DNA of 64,000 nt from Phymatolithon calcareum (lineage: Eukaryota > Rhodophyta > Florideophyceae > Hapalidiales). Each line of letters opens with the position of its first letter. Position 1 is the stretch's first letter. The stretch spans positions 744,001-808,000 of the forward strand of contig OZ345378.1 of the NCBI GenBank assembly GCA_977006965.1, read 5' to 3'. The position numbers and the translations under genes are program-made. The notes beneath the pieces are model-generated. The model worked only from the letters and a program-made list of their open reading frames with translations, did not search any database and had not been told where the DNA came from. Of the stretch, positions 43,158 through 54,717 are shown in pieces.

Positions 43158-44740
43158 TCATGCAGTGCCTTCATGCCAGTAAGCAGCCGAAAGTTTCGAA
43201 ATCTTTGTGGCTTTCAAGCAACCGGTGGAGACTCGAGCGGCTTCGTTTCTCGCAACTTCCACTTGCTTGATGTGGTTGTCAGCCCCGTGTACCGCGTAGG
43301 CCGAGGCTCCGTATAGCAGTACTGGTTCACAGTAGCTTTTTCGGAATGACTCCATCGCATGTGACTCAGCTCCCCAAGTAGTTCCACTGAGAGCGCGCAT
43401 GAACCGAGTCTTTGATTTGAGTTTTCTTCCGGTTTGCGAGCAGTGTTTCTTGAAGCTAAGTCGTTTGTCAAAATGGACTCCAAGATATTTGTACTCCGCC
43501 ACCGCCTCGATCACTGCTCCCGAGATGCTGATCATTTCGCCGATCCGATGCATCGGAGGCTTGCCACCTCGGGCGAATCCTAGGACTTTGCACTTGCGAG
43601 CATTGACTGTTATGAGCAATCCTTTGCAATGCTGTGTAAGAATATGAGCAGCTTGGTTGAGTTTGTCAATGACGTCATCCCAGTTTTTTCCGACTGCGTG
43701 GAAACTGGTGTCATCAGCAAAGCTGAATTGAACCTGAGCGTCAAGATTGACATCCAAGTCAGAAATGTACAAGTTCCAAAGACCTGGGGATAGCGAGCTT
43801 CCTTGGGGAAGGCCGCAACGAAGAACTCGAGATTTTGAAGTAGAATTGTTCCTCAACCCTCTAGCTCTCCTGTCCGATAGATAGGAATGAAGCCAGCGAG
43901 TAAATTTGGGTCACACTGGAGGTCCGACAGTTTTGCGAGCAGCTTAGGAATTACCACTCGATCGTATGCGGCGCTGAAATCTATAAACAGTGCTGCGCAT
44001 TTTTGATGCCGTGCAAAGGCGTCAGCGGTACGTTGTGCCATTGCCGCTATGTGTTCCTGCGTACCGCGATGTCGTCGGAATCCAGCTTGACTCGACGGTA
44101 ACTTCGACTCTGTCCACGCCGAGAATCTTAATCCGACCAGTCGCTCCGCGACTCGATTAATGAGAGAGGAAAGAGATATCGGTCGTACAGTTGCTGGGTC
44201 GTTAGGCTTTGGGATGCCAATCAGGAGAGCCTCTCTCCAGGCAGCAGGGACAAAACCCTCGCACCAGCTCCAGGAGACGCTGAGTTGCCGTGGGAGATAA
44301 GTTTCGGAGAAATGAAACCTCCACACCGTCGGGACCCGTTGCTGTTCGAGTTGGCATGGCCCTAATTGTAGCAGTGAGCTCACGCATGGAAAAATCAATT
44401 GTGCTGGACCGTTTCCAGTGCGCTTGGCGAACCGCGCTGATGTATTCCATTTTCAGACGAAGGTCATCATTCTTTGTTCCGATTCCGATTCTTTGCGACA
44501 TAGTCCTTAACGATTTGAGCAGCGAGTGAGCGGTCTGATTTGCGACAGTCCGAGACAATTGTTGCTCCAGTCCGGTGCTTACCTTCGATGGCCGCCAGGA
44601 GCCGCCATCCTTTCTTGTCGGCATTGGTTGTGGAAACGTGATCCTTCCAACACTCTCTTATTGCTGCTGCAATGACAATATCAGTGTTCTTCCGAACCTC
44701 AGCCAATACGGAAAATGCCTCCGCTGTCGGGTTTCGAGCC
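43158..44740 (-). pseudogene. LINE 1 reverse transcriptase, frameshifted
   Basis: Pieces in three frames give RPISLSSLINRVAERLV and FIDFSAAYDRV (44400-43853), then GLPQGSSLSPGLWNLY and the active site FSFADDTSF (43856-43158), then VNARKCKVLGFARGG and a thumb region with YKYLGVHFDKRLSF. All core RT motifs are present and the FADD is intact. Frameshifts near 43855 and around 44300 inactivate it. Confidence 0.88.
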
Positions 44741-44758
44741 TACTCTAAAAGCTGATCT

Positions 44759-45437
44759 ACTCTCAAGGGAAATCCGCAGAGCATTCAAAATGCTGCTCAC
44801 TCAAGACACCCAAGTATGATCAGCAGGCAGCGAATTGTGGAAAATATTGATGACCTCAGGTTAATATGTCTCCTCTTTGGCGGGCTTGGCAAAAATAAGA
44901 GAGTCGAAGGGCCCAATCGGCGCAAAGTAAATTCAAAATTGTCGAGAGGAGGTCCAGTCCACGTGTGAAGTGGAAGATTAGACAATGCACAAAAGCTCAG
45001 CTCCGCTGGAATTTGCGCAGACCTGCTTCTGAGATCTGATCTCACTTGAATTATGTAGATGCCGATCCTCAATATATCCAAGGGAAAGGAATGGCAACGG
45101 ATCCATGCCTGCGACGAAAAGGTACACCATGCCTGCCATATACGCAGTCACGTTACAAAAAATTTCGAAGTCGAGGCTCAAACGCCAGAAAAAAATTTCG
45201 ACATGCAGATGGTGTAACAGAGTGCATCCAAGTGAGATTCAAGTTATTCTCCGGACGTTAATTTGCTGGTCGTGTGAATCGAACACGCAATTAACAGTGT
45301 TAGAATTTAGTGGTCGCTATTGACTCATTAGTATTCAATAGGCGAATCCGAAATCTCTATATAGCGCAGGCTAACGTAGATAGCCGCGAGGAGAGAGTCA
45401 CGACAATAGTGCAAGAGATAATCATTCACAAGCTTGA
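44759..45437. other. Sequence between LINE 1 and LINE 2, no recognised feature
   Basis: Short frames on both strands (up to 94 codons, minus 44797-45081). No motifs. This is the pre-insertion sequence into which both LINEs inserted. Confidence 0.4.
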
Positions 45438-45659
45438 GCAATAAACAACGTTTTTTCCTTTCAAGTTTATTTAAAAGCCCCACAGACTTCCGAAGATATG
45501 GACAAGGCTTCCTATGATGCTACCTACCTTTTTGTAGCTCACGAAATGTCCACGAGTATGGCGGACGGGAAAACTCAGAACTTAAAGTAGTCCTATCTCA
45601 ATCCTTTACGGGATTGTTGGTGCTTGGACAAGACCACATTTTGCCTTGCATTCTGCAGA

Positions 45660-45992
45660 TTAATACAGGCCTTCTTCGTTCTCCATGCGTTCTTTGAATG
45701 TCTTGCTAAATAGTAAGAGCTCATGTAGCGCTTTTTCTGTTTCCAGTCGTTTTTCTCCTTCGAGGTCGTACCCTGCTAGCGTGCGTTCAAGGGTCTCTAT
45801 ATGCTCTCTGACTCTGGTGCCGAATTCTTCAGTCATACTTGATGTCGACACCTGTGGGAATCTGCCACAGGCATACTGCAGCGCTAGTTTTCTGTGCTTC
45901 ACCTTGGGGAACTTGAGAATTGCTGGCAATTCACTTGTCTTGTCGTATGATATCTTTCCTTTCTGGTTCGATTCTAGGCGGTCTCCTTCCAT
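45660..45992 (-). CDS. LINE 2 ORF2 C-terminal segment, 110 codons
   Basis: Reads LKFPKVKHRKLALQYACGRF and ends in a Leu/Glu-rich helical tail. It is clearly homologous to the C-terminus of LINE 3 (RLPKTRHRQLAVKWAFGRF at about 49030-49090), which shows the two LINEs belong to one clade. It lacks RNase H, unlike LINE 1. Confidence 0.65.
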   Translation of the reverse strand: MEGDRLESNQKGKISYDKTSELPAILKFPKVKHRKLALQYACGRFPQVSTSSMTEEFGTRVREHIETLERTLAGYDLEGEKRLETEKALHELLLFSKTFKERMENEEGLY

Positions 45993-46473
45993 TTCCAGAA
46001 ATTTCGATCGAAGTTTTGCAAAGATTGGTTTGTTTGGATATGCTTTACAGCTTCACCGAACGGCTCTCTGGTCTCCATCACGGCGACATCTTTCCTCGTG
46101 TACTGCCATTCATGGTTGTTTCTTCTTTCGGGCACTTCATTTGAATACATACGTTCTCTCGCCTTGTTCCTTCTCAGCATTTTGAAGGCCAAGATTTCTC
46201 GTCGATGTGCGGCCGCCTGGATCCGGCACAGGAGACGGAGCCTATCCGTCCTTCCTCGGGCCAGTGGCCCGAAAACTTGATTGAAGAATGTTGCTTCTAC
46301 TTCCTTGGCGGCATTTTGTACGTCTTCTGTCCAGGGCGTTAAGTGAATTGCGTACTCCCATCGTGGCTGTACTTGCGCCTTGTATATCGAATAGACTTCT
46401 GTATACTCAGCCCTTTCTTGAACACTCCCAGTGTACGCAAATCGTACACGGCCGTCCTTGCTTTCTTTAGTCG

Positions 46474-48302
46474 TTACATCATTAACGTATCTGTGACTCC
46501 TCCGCGGTCTAGGGATACTCCAAGGTACGTAACCTCCGTAACTTGTGCTAGTACCTTGTTCGCTAGCTTGAATGTCTTGCCCAATGTTTCCTCTGATTCG
46601 AGGACTTCGATTTTCCCTTGTTTAGTGTTCGAAGTCATCTCTCGCTCTTGTGCCCATTGCGTAGCTATATCCAACAGTCCTTGCAGTGCAGCGGGTGATT
46701 TCGCAGAGAGAAGAACATCGTCTGGGAAGAGGATAGCCGGTAATTCAGCCCAGGTTTTCGATGCCTGGCTCATTCGCTTTGCGAATTCATCCACGAAGAT
46801 GTTGTAGAGGCTTGGACTGAGAGGGGACCCTTGTGGGACCCCCCTGTCCACTAGAAACCAGTTCCTGTTCGCACCACCGATTGTTGCTACCCAGGATGGT
46901 GTCAAGAACGCCTCGGCCATTGCGCAGATATCCTTGGGCAGTTCTTGTCTCATTCTGTTCACGAAGTGCACTCTCGGTACTGTGTCGTATGCAGCCTTAA
47001 GTTCCAATACTGCTACACATCTCTGATCCTTTTTTAATAGCTCAGTAGCTCTTAGGATGGCCAGTTCAGTGCTCTTCCCCTTTCGGAACCCAAGATGATA
47101 CCTGTGGTTTGATTATATTGTGCGCAGCTTCATATCAATAGCTGTCTCAATAATTTTCCTTGCGTGGGGCAGCAAGGAAATCGGTCCGTAGCTTCCGGGG
47201 TCCTCGTGTGCCCCCTTCTTGTGTATTGGGACGAGGAGCGCTTTCTGCCAGTGCAGAGGCGTGTCTCCACACCTCCCGCAGGCCTCCCACAAGGCTGTAC
47301 GCACTTCGGCGTTGAGCGATATATCTACTTTTAGCATTTCAGTCTTCACCTCGTCTAAGCCTGGTGCCTTTCCGTTTGGTGCTTTACGGATAGCCGCTTC
47401 AATTTTTGTCCTCATGTCCTCTGTGCAGGAGAATTTTCTTAATCCGGATTGCCAATTTTCTGTGCTATGGCATGTCGTTGACATATGGGCTGAGAATTTA
47501 GCGCAATTCATGGGGCTTCCTGTCATCTCGTTTCTTAGCTTTTTTCTTCGAATTTTCTTTTTCATCTTATCAAGTTGCTTCAAAGCCGCTGGCCCATCCT
47601 TATCCTCGAGCTCGGCAATTTATTCTTGATACTGCTCTTTCTTCCTCTTGTTCACCAAGGTTCTGATTTGGTACTTACACTCGTGGTAACGACCCCAGTC
47701 TTAGTATTCCAGAATGACTTATAACGTGCCGCTGTGCGTTTTCTAGTTCTCCACGGATCACACCAGGTTTTAACAAGTCTCTTGTAACCCTGGTGTAGAT
47801 ATCTTGCATTGTTGCACTTTTTGAGGTCTTCGATGACTCCGGGAATGCCTTCTTGGTACTTACGAAGCGCGACTTCTTTCCTGGAGTCCTTTCTTGACTT
47901 TCCTCCGAGGTCCACAATCTCCCTGTAGATATGGGATAGCGATTCGGGAGTGGTACTTCCCTTGAGGTCCTCAATGAGACTACGCATTCGTTCCATGATT
48001 TCATTTTTCCTTTGTGTGTCATCTCTGTCTCTTACACTGATTGTTCGCTTATACTGGTTCGGGTCACGATCTTTCCGGCTTCTAAGACGCGTGCATACAG
48101 CCCTGTGCTGTGTAGCCCCTGTCCATATGTCCTCTGGAGAGTTCGGCCAGGATATTGCTATTCCTTTTGTGACAAAGAAGTCGATATTGCTCTCGTACTT
48201 CTTCATCTGGAATGTCGGTCCTTTGCTTGCTCTTATGTCCCATCCTTTTCTTTCTGCCACTGGACGAGTTGGTTTCCCCTTCTGTTTGACTGTATGTCCC
48301 AC
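46474..48302 (-). pseudogene. LINE 2 reverse transcriptase, active site FPDD
   Basis: From the right: a linker (47652-48302), then fingers with IRKAPNGKAPGLDEV, LHWQKALLVPIHKKG and YGPISLLPHARKIIE (47113-47583), then ELKAAYDTVPR, DRGVPQGSPLSPSLYN and ILFPDDVLLSA (46474-47007). The catalytic pair is kept but the Ala of FADD is Pro (complement of 46717-46728). Frames change around 47010-47110 and 47590-47650. Confidence 0.85.
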
Positions 48303-48488
48303 AGCTTGTGTCTTGCGCTCCAGTCACCACAGATGATGGCTTGACCCCTTGCATGCCTGCTGATTAGTTGGAGGCATTTGTCGGTTTCCTGACGAGTTGA
48401 CCTTGGTGACATGTACACTACCCCAACTTTTAGGCTGCCTAGTTGGGCGATAATGATTTGGAAGTGTACCTTTGCATACTTGAATATT

Positions 48489-49498
48489 CATCCGACACGC
48501 CAAGCTCGCGGTATATCAACTGAGGTCCCTGGGTGTCTCGTTGCGAGCACTCACCCCCTTGAAAGCAGTGAAGACATACAAGGCGTTGATACAACCAAGA
48601 TGGGAGTATGCAATGCACCTGACGCCATGGACGCCGAGAGTCCAGACAGCTATCGCAGAAGTAGAGAAAACATTTTTCGCACAGGTATTCGGCCAATATC
48701 GAAAAACCGCTATGTCAGACTTCGCCTTCTTTGCCGAATCCACAACGCCGAAAACAGGAGACTCGTTCTAGCACTCAAAATGCTGGAACGAGCGAGATCA
48801 AAGAAAAGGAGACTTCTAGCCGTCCCAATCGAGGAAAGAGATGTGGTGAACTACAATGGGTTAGTCGAGACGTATCGGCAATGGTACAGCACGATCTATT
48901 CGAGACAGCACTGACTTTCCTCAAACAGGGAGTTTCAGCAAAATCGTTGAGGATATTGCTCTTGAAAGACGAAGGAGACCTCTCGAAGTCCAACAGAAAG
49001 AGATAAATTCCCTACAATCTGCCTTGGTCCACCCCGGCGATTATCAGACTCCCGAAAACACGGCACCGCCAATTAGCGGTAAAGTGGGCATTCGGTCGGT
49101 TTCCCCCAATGAGCACATCACTTCTGACAGACAAGTTCGGTGATACTGTACCAATCCTCATGAGCAACCTGGAAGAATACCTCGGAAGATATCAACTGAC
49201 CAAAGAGGAGATTGATATTACTGAAAAAGCTCTCGACAAGCTACTCTTCTTCAATATCGTCTTTTACGACGACATGGAATAGATAAGGCGCCAGTTGAGG
49301 ATATCTGATCAGTAGACTCCAAGCTTTTCCCTCTGCCTTTTACGGGAGAGGGTTCTTGCAGCTAGGGTTACGACGTTAACCCTGGTTAAAAGTATTTGAA
49401 TATATGATCGAAGCTACAACGTAGCTGCTGAAACGCATCTCCCTTGCAGTCTCATGAGTGGTACTGAGGGCGTTTAATAAATTCCAAATTCAAAAAAA
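48489..49498 (+). mobile_element. LINE 3: 5'-truncated LINE nested in LINE 2, perfect 13-bp target duplication
   Basis: ATACTTGAATATT occurs at 48476-48488 and 49499-49511, flanking 1010 bp that end in an eight-A tail after aataaattcc. The opposite-strand LINE 2 endonuclease frame becomes continuous when the insert and one duplication copy are removed. LINE 3 therefore inserted after LINE 2. Confidence 0.95.
48492..49282 (+). pseudogene. LINE 3 ORF2 C-terminal remnant (RT thumb to end)
   Basis: Begins mid-protein with RHAKLAVYQLRSLGVSLRAL, then KTYKALIQPRWEYAMHL, the RT thumb region. It continues in another frame with RLRLLCRIHNAENRRLVLAL and LVETYRQWYSTI, and ends with RLPKTRHRQLAVKWAFGRF...LLFFNIVFYDDME. 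At least two frameshifts. No catalytic motif remains. Confidence 0.8.
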
Positions 49499-49799
49499 AT
49501 ACTTGAATATTAGCTTCACTCCACATCCACTGCGGAACACCAGTGATACGACGCCAAAGCTTCTGGCTGTAACTCGCCTTCTTGACCCGGGATCTTGGTT
49601 ACGAGGCCCATACGACGTTATCAGTTCGGGCCTTGGGACGTTTCTTGAGAACGTATCGGTCCGAATGCGGGTGTCGAATCTCAAATGCGTCTCCGTGAGA
49701 CCGATGATGTCGACCTTGTGATTTTGTACCATTTTATGTAGGTACTCCGGGGTTTCTGGTGATCCCCCGACGTTCTTCGTTACCATTCTCTAATATCTG

Positions 49800-50363
49800 T
49801 TAAATATTATTTTTGGTTGCGTTTTGCTCCGAATTTGCGATGGGAATGTTATTGGTTCCTTGCTTCTCTGGGTCTCCGCTTAGATTTGAGGGCTGTCCTC
49901 TCGATTCGTAGACTGCTGTATTTCGGTCGACATGCTGGGAAGTCCCGTCTTCTACATCTGCCTCGATTATTGTATTAGCTGGTTCATCTTGCTTAGTTGC
50001 CTGATCGTCATCGATAGACTGTTGTCCCTCGTCTTCTTCATCTTCCTGGCCTGTTGGGTCAACCTCCTTCCTCATTATTTTTCGGAAGTTAGGGTTTATG
50101 CGGTGTCGTCGTGGGAATTGTTCGAGCTTCCGTATCTCATCAATTTCCATGGCTCTGAGTCTCCGGTCGGCTGCTCTCTGGAGGCCTTTGTACCATTCCT
50201 TCGCGACTTCATTTGACGCCGTGGACGCGCAGTATCTAGCGCGTGCCCTTGTCCTCGTCGCCTGTTTCTGTAGTGAGCGCACCGACTCACCATGTTGACT
50301 TCTTTTCTTGGGGTTTTCAAACACATTGTACCTATACATGCAGACCAAGCCAGCTAAACGCAT
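49800..50363 (-). pseudogene. LINE 2 ORF1/linker continuation, 187 codons
   Basis: Frameshifted relative to the preceding ORF1 frame. Basic N-terminal half (KQATRTRARARY), acidic middle (GQEDEEDEGQQSIDDD), ends at 49800 just before the endonuclease. Probably the C-terminal part of ORF1. Confidence 0.5.
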
Positions 50364-50478
50364 TAGGTTAACAATGGCGTCTCATTCCCTCGTTTCTATG
50401 AGTACTTCCATTATCGACGAACCAATGACCGATATGTGGTAAACCGTTTTCGTCTTCAGCATCTCTTTCAAAGCTTCC

Positions 50479-51627
50479 TCAATTTCTCGCGTGGGCTTTT
50501 GGAATTCTTCTGAAGTGCAGGGAGACCAATACAGGTTTCGGTCTCTTTCTTGGCATGCGATTTCCCATTTTGTTTAGGAATGTTTCCAAGCGTTCTCTAT
50601 GAGGCTCTTCAATTGGTTGAGTTGGACGGCTGCTTGTTCGTCTTTCGTTTCTCGTCTTCTGCAATTTTTCTCCTTTTACGTTAGAAGTCATCGAGTCGCT
50701 TGTATTTCCCGTTATGGCCTGCTTGTAAGATTTAACTGGGGGAATTTCTGTGTTCTTGACGAAAACATTGGAGTCTTCCTCTGGGCTCGTCGGTTCCCGT
50801 TTGGAATCTGGTTGTACGGATGATTCCTCTAGTGCTCCTGGAGCACCGCGTCGGAGCCTTCTGTTCTCTTCCGATATAGTCCTCACTGTTGCTTCAAGGG
50901 TTTTGACCTTTCCCTCGGTATCTGCTAACTTGGATTTCGCGGTTGCCAATCTCGATTCCAGTACCGCCAACTGTGCTTTAAGCTCCTTTAGGATATCAGC
51001 TGTTGGGCAGGTTCTCTCGCCTGGCGTATTGCACTTGTTGATACCTGCGGAAGTTGGATTGTCTTCTTCGTCGATGCGTCTCTCAGCTTGCTTTGAAATG
51101 CACACCTTTGGTTCTGCAATGACCGTCTGCCTTGCACTTTTCGGTGTGCCTTGTTTTATGAACTCTTCGGCACAAGAGCCTTCTTTGACGAAGGTGAACT
51201 CTTTGCATTGGAACACCAGTGGTGCTCGAGCGCTTCCTCCAGTGAGTTCGAGCGTTCCCTTCTTGCTGCAATCGCCACACTTCACGACATTGCGATGTTT
51301 CACGAAAAGTTGTCGTGTTGGGTTTTCTCCTACCGTAATCGCTTTTCTTGACGTTTTTATCGGTTTCATGGAGCTCTTTCCATCCTGTATGGGCTCCACG
51401 CTATCTGTTTTGTCTCCAATCCCAGGTTTGGTGCGCGCCCTGGCTCGCGTGATTGCCCCAGTGGACCGGTGTGCCGTACTGGTCTGTTTCATAGAAATTT
51501 CCAGTTTTTGATATTCCGAACCCGCCGATGGTTGCGTGTGACTTCCGCGACGGCTTCTCCAAGTTTGCCACGGAGACTTGGTTGCCATGTCGCGTTCTCC
51601 TTCGTTGGGATCGTGGTTTGACGCCAT
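50479..51627 (-). CDS. LINE 2 ORF1 protein, 382 codons
   Basis: ORF1 proteins bind the LINE RNA. It begins MASNHDPNEGERD and is basic throughout. It has a Cys cluster (CGDCSKK...FQCKEF...GSCAEEF) that may bind zinc, then a heptad-patterned stretch (LKAQLAVLESRLATAKSKL and following, about residues 215-265) predicted to form a trimerising coiled coil, and a basic C-terminus (RERLETFLNKMGNRMPRKR). The following minus frame (49800-50363) continues the same kind of sequence after a frameshift. No RRM or esterase motif was seen. Confidence 0.7.
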   Translation of the reverse strand: MASNHDPNEGERDMATKSPWQTWRSRRGSHTQPSAGSEYQKLEISMKQTSTAHRSTGAITRARARTKPGIGDKTDSVEPIQDGKSSMKPIKTSRKAITVGENPTRQLFVKHRNVVKCGDCSKKGTLELTGGSARAPLVFQCKEFTFVKEGSCAEEFIKQGTPKSARQTVIAEPKVCISKQAERRIDEEDNPTSAGINKCNTPGERTCPTADILKELKAQLAVLESRLATAKSKLADTEGKVKTLEATVRTISEENRRLRRGAPGALEESSVQPDSKREPTSPEEDSNVFVKNTEIPPVKSYKQAITGNTSDSMTSNVKGEKLQKTRNERRTSSRPTQPIEEPHRERLETFLNKMGNRMPRKRPKPVLVSLHFRRIPKAHARN

Positions 51628-51745
51628 GATCCGACCCTCCCAAGGCGCGTAGCCCCGCGAGTGGGGTTTGGCGCGGGAGGAAGTGCTCGCTTGACCTAAA
51701 AGTTGTTCCGACCCCGATCGGTCTGGTCACTGTTGGTCGCAATAA

Positions 51746-54108
51746 ACAATGTGTTATTGCTCAAACCCCGTATTCACCCGCCTTTCGTCACAGATGGTTC
51801 ATTTCCGGCGGAATTCCCCTCTGAGAAAAGTGTTGGAGAGAAGATCAGCATGCTCAAACAAATATCAAGGAGCAATCGTATTTTTCTTCAGAGACAAAGT
51901 CCGAGTAGATCTATTTGCGATGAGTACACTATTCGAAGTATTGTAGTTTATTGTAAAGGTGGCGGGCTACCGAGCTGGAGTTTAAATGGCACCTTGATTT
52001 CGACTCATGTTATCTTGCTCTCAGTTCTTCCGCCTAGTCTGTGTGATTCAGAATGATGTTAATCGCTCTAGCCACTCTTCTTTCTTCCTCGCTTGTCCAC
52101 ACCGGCTTTAGCATTACTATTCCCCTAGACGCCCAAGTTTTTCTTCCAGTAGTGACGGGTTCCGTGGGAATCGTCCCACGAACCATTGGGCGCATAGGTT
52201 TAGGTGATAACTTCGTTTGAGCTTGAGTGCCGCGTGCATCTATGTCATAGTCGTGGAGTAGAATCGCCTTGAGTATCTTTCTTCGTCTTTTTCCCATGCT
52301 TCCTGGAGAGATATCTTGGACGGTCTTGTTCCTAACTCTTCTTCTTTTTGCCATTCTTTCATCATTCTCATTCGCCCTCGCTTTCACATACTCCTTCAGA
52401 TTCTAATTGCCGTTTTAGACGAAGCAGGAGATTTGATGCGAGAAGGCATCTTCTGTGTCTCCACGGTTCAATGCTGCAAAGAATGCTTGAGTACACTATT
52501 CTCGAACATTTTGCCGGTCCCAGCAGAGGGATGTACGATAGGAGCTTCACAACTCTCGTCCAGAACACATATTACTCTCAGTGGTACTTCGAAAACCGGT
52601 CAGAGCGCTGCCTAGCTGAATCTAGAGTGCCTTCAAAAATAATATTGAATAAATCCAAGCAATATTCTAAGCAAAAGCCGACTTCCGTTCCTCAACTCGT
52701 TCTCCAGATAGGCTTCCGTAATGAAATACTTATTTTTACTTATTTCTATTTTGGAAAGGGAGGCTTACAGTTGGTCTTTTCCACTGGACAGTACGCGTGT
52801 AAACAATTTTTCAATGAGGATAAACCGAAAAATGGGTGAAATTGGTTGTCGCCAACTGTGCGTCATCGTTTTTCATATTCCCAACCACTGATCAGCCATT
52901 CGAGCGACCCCGGTTCCGCCAGGGGAGCACGTGCCGTGCGATAATGCTAAATTCAGCAAAATCGGATTGTCGACGATCCGCAGCTGCAGATTGTCGTCAG
53001 ACTGGACTGGACAGTCTCAAGATATCTTTCACATTCCTCAACTCTGGGGTAGGTTGAGCGAATTTGCAAGGAACTGTGAATACGCCTCGTTCCGAGGCGT
53101 CCATTGGCGTCATGCGCTCAGCTCTTTCTGCCGGATGCCGAAGCAACCTTTCAAATTATGTCAACTGTGAAGAATGTCACCGATACGAGCGCAGAAGTGT
53201 TCCCTGCTCCATCACATGTTAGTTTGGTTGCCGAAGCGAGTACAATTTCCAAGCAGCTCCCCGAATTTTTGTCCAATTTTGCGCACAATATTGTCGTCGA
53301 TGTTTTCTGAAGGATTGGCGTGGATCCCTTCTCTCCGTGCGGCCGGTGAGTTATTGAGCAACTATCATCGGCAGCACTCTCTTTGGATGAGCGAAGAATC
53401 GGCGGTACGGCATGAGGCCAGTGTAAGCCGGTTGCGCCGCTGTACGCGACCTATGAAAAGAGGAAGCCTAGCCGGCGTACCCAGAAACTTATTGCGTGAA
53501 GTAGAAACACTTTGAGATCGAGACACTCTTATTCTGTTACAAATATGTTTACTTCGGACTATTCATTGAACACTTGGAGATGTCGCGAGTACTAGCTCTT
53601 TCCGTAATTTGTTGTTAATCCGCGTTGAAAATGCTTTCTGCGTTGTACTTGTTAGCTTCAGCGATCGCAAGACGACTGCTGGAAATGAGGATTGTAAAAT
53701 ACTAGGAACTTCTGCCAAATGTGAGCAGCCCATGTTACATCTTTTCGGAAAACGCTCCCACTAGAAAGAGAAGAAACTATTAAAAGGCATGTATATATCC
53801 GATGTACGAGATCATGCCTGAACAGGATTAGGAGAGTCCATAGGAGCTGCCTTGACTGGTGTGTTCCTAAAAGTAAAACTTTTTTCTCAGGACCGGTCGC
53901 TCCACACAAGACTCGGCTGGTGTATTATAGGCACGCAATCAGCGCTCGGCGAGGAAGGGTACCTGTGACCAAGGAGGATCTGTCTGCAACCATCTCCTTT
54001 TATCGCCACTCCAAGAACTTGTACTGCTCGATGCTCTCGTCCATGTGTACTCTTCTCGCGGTATATTGGCTCCTCTCGCTCACAGGCAAAGCAGAGAAAA
54101 TATATCTA
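51746..54108. other. No firmly recognised feature
   Basis: Longest frames are minus 52034-52387 (117 codons, basic: KRRRKILKAILLHDYD) and plus 52348-52839 (163 codons; RMLEYTILEHFAG stretch). They overlap only slightly and either could be real; neither has a known motif. 52850-53510 has short plus frames including a Cys-containing stretch (NCEECHRYERRSVPC). No repeats. Confidence 0.35.
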
Positions 54109-54717
54109 TTATGATTGGAGAATAATTGCAAGCCTTGTTGTGTGCTGAGCGCTTGGGAATGTGACGTGGTATTGCGACGGATAGATAGAACATCGTACGG
54201 AATCTTCACATGAGAGCCTAGCGGCCAGAGACTTGAACTCATAAAGAGTACAGTCCGTTTCCTTAGGCAGTATAGAAACTTGCGCAACTGTTTCCGCCTC
54301 GCAGAGACTCTCAGGCCGGCGATTGAACTCGGGGAGACCTGTCTGCAGTGCAGTGACGGCACGAGATCTCGCAAATAAAAATAAGCGGTCAATATCGTTA
54401 GCCAGCTGTGCGGTAGTCGCATGCGCTGTGAAGGAGAGGCGAATCTGTGCGTGAGAAACATCTGCAGTGAGGTGATCGATGGGTGCAGAGAGCTCCGCAT
54501 GAGAACGCTGCAGCTCAGCCACTAGCAGATTGTCACATACTGCTGGGAGTAGGCCAACTGGGCGGAAGCTGCTCATCTTCGCCTTCAGTATGTCGGAATG
54601 AGCTGTCAGAACGAGTGTGCTCTTTGAGGGCATGAGAAAATGCTTCATCGCTATGTTGTGCTTGATATATGCAGCTATGATCTGTTCACGTCGCTGGAGG
54701 CTTCGAAGCCCACACAC
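54109..54717 (-). CDS. ORF of 202 codons, divergent from the transposase relic, unknown function
   Basis: A clean ATG-to-stop frame of Leu/Ala-rich, predicted helical character (LLVAELQRSHAELSAPIDHL). No Cys pairs, signal peptide or membrane segment. It lies 350 bp upstream of, and divergent to, the CACTA-like transposase, a position where such elements may carry a second gene; that link is inference. An overlapping minus frame (54000-54500) is its shadow. Confidence 0.4.
   Translation of the reverse strand: MCGLRSLQRREQIIAAYIKHNIAMKHFLMPSKSTLVLTAHSDILKAKMSSFRPVGLLPAVCDNLLVAELQRSHAELSAPIDHLTADVSHAQIRLSFTAHATTAQLANDIDRLFLFARSRAVTALQTGLPEFNRRPESLCEAETVAQVSILPKETDCTLYEFKSLAARLSCEDSVRCSIYPSQYHVTFPSAQHTTRLAIILQS

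Larger units (their letters stand above)
41668..44746 (-). mobile_element. LINE 1: 5'-truncated non-LTR retrotransposon with RT and RNase H
   Basis: Bounded by aaaagccgatct (41656-41667) and aaaagctgatct (44747-44758), a 12-bp target duplication with one mismatch. The 3' end (left) is a (GAAA)n tail preceded by gcaataaag. The endonuclease part is missing, and coding starts abruptly at the 5' boundary, as expected for incomplete reverse transcription. Confidence 0.85.
48233..49786 (-). pseudogene. LINE 2 APE-type endonuclease, split by LINE 3
   Basis: N-terminal part (49512-49786): NVGGSPETPEYLHKMV then DIIGLTETHL, the family's metal-binding Glu region. After removing LINE 3 the frame resumes directly at 48475 on the minus strand and reaches IICGDWSARHKLWD, the G-D-x-x-A-x-H-x-x-W motif. 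In the next frame come SNIDFFVTKGI and GATQHRAV, where the family has S-D-H-x-x-V. The catalytic region is therefore complete but interrupted and frameshifted. Confidence 0.8.
45449..51734 (-). mobile_element. LINE 2: near full-length non-LTR retrotransposon (ORF1, endonuclease, RT)
   Basis: Carries an ORF1, an APE-type endonuclease and an RT in that order. The 11-bp sequence gcaataaacaa occurs at 45438-45448 and 51735-51745, exactly at the expected ends, and is taken as the target duplication. The 3' end (left) reads ...ggaaaaaac. It is 6.3 kb including the nested LINE 3, about 5.3 kb without it. Several frameshifts show it is dead. Confidence 0.8.

Noticed and set aside
45438-51745. gcaataaacaa at both LINE 2 ends as mere LINE-tail sequence rather than target duplication
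   Set aside because: Similar gcaataaac words occur at other LINE tails, but here they sit exactly at both ends in the same orientation, so I kept the duplication call with reduced confidence.
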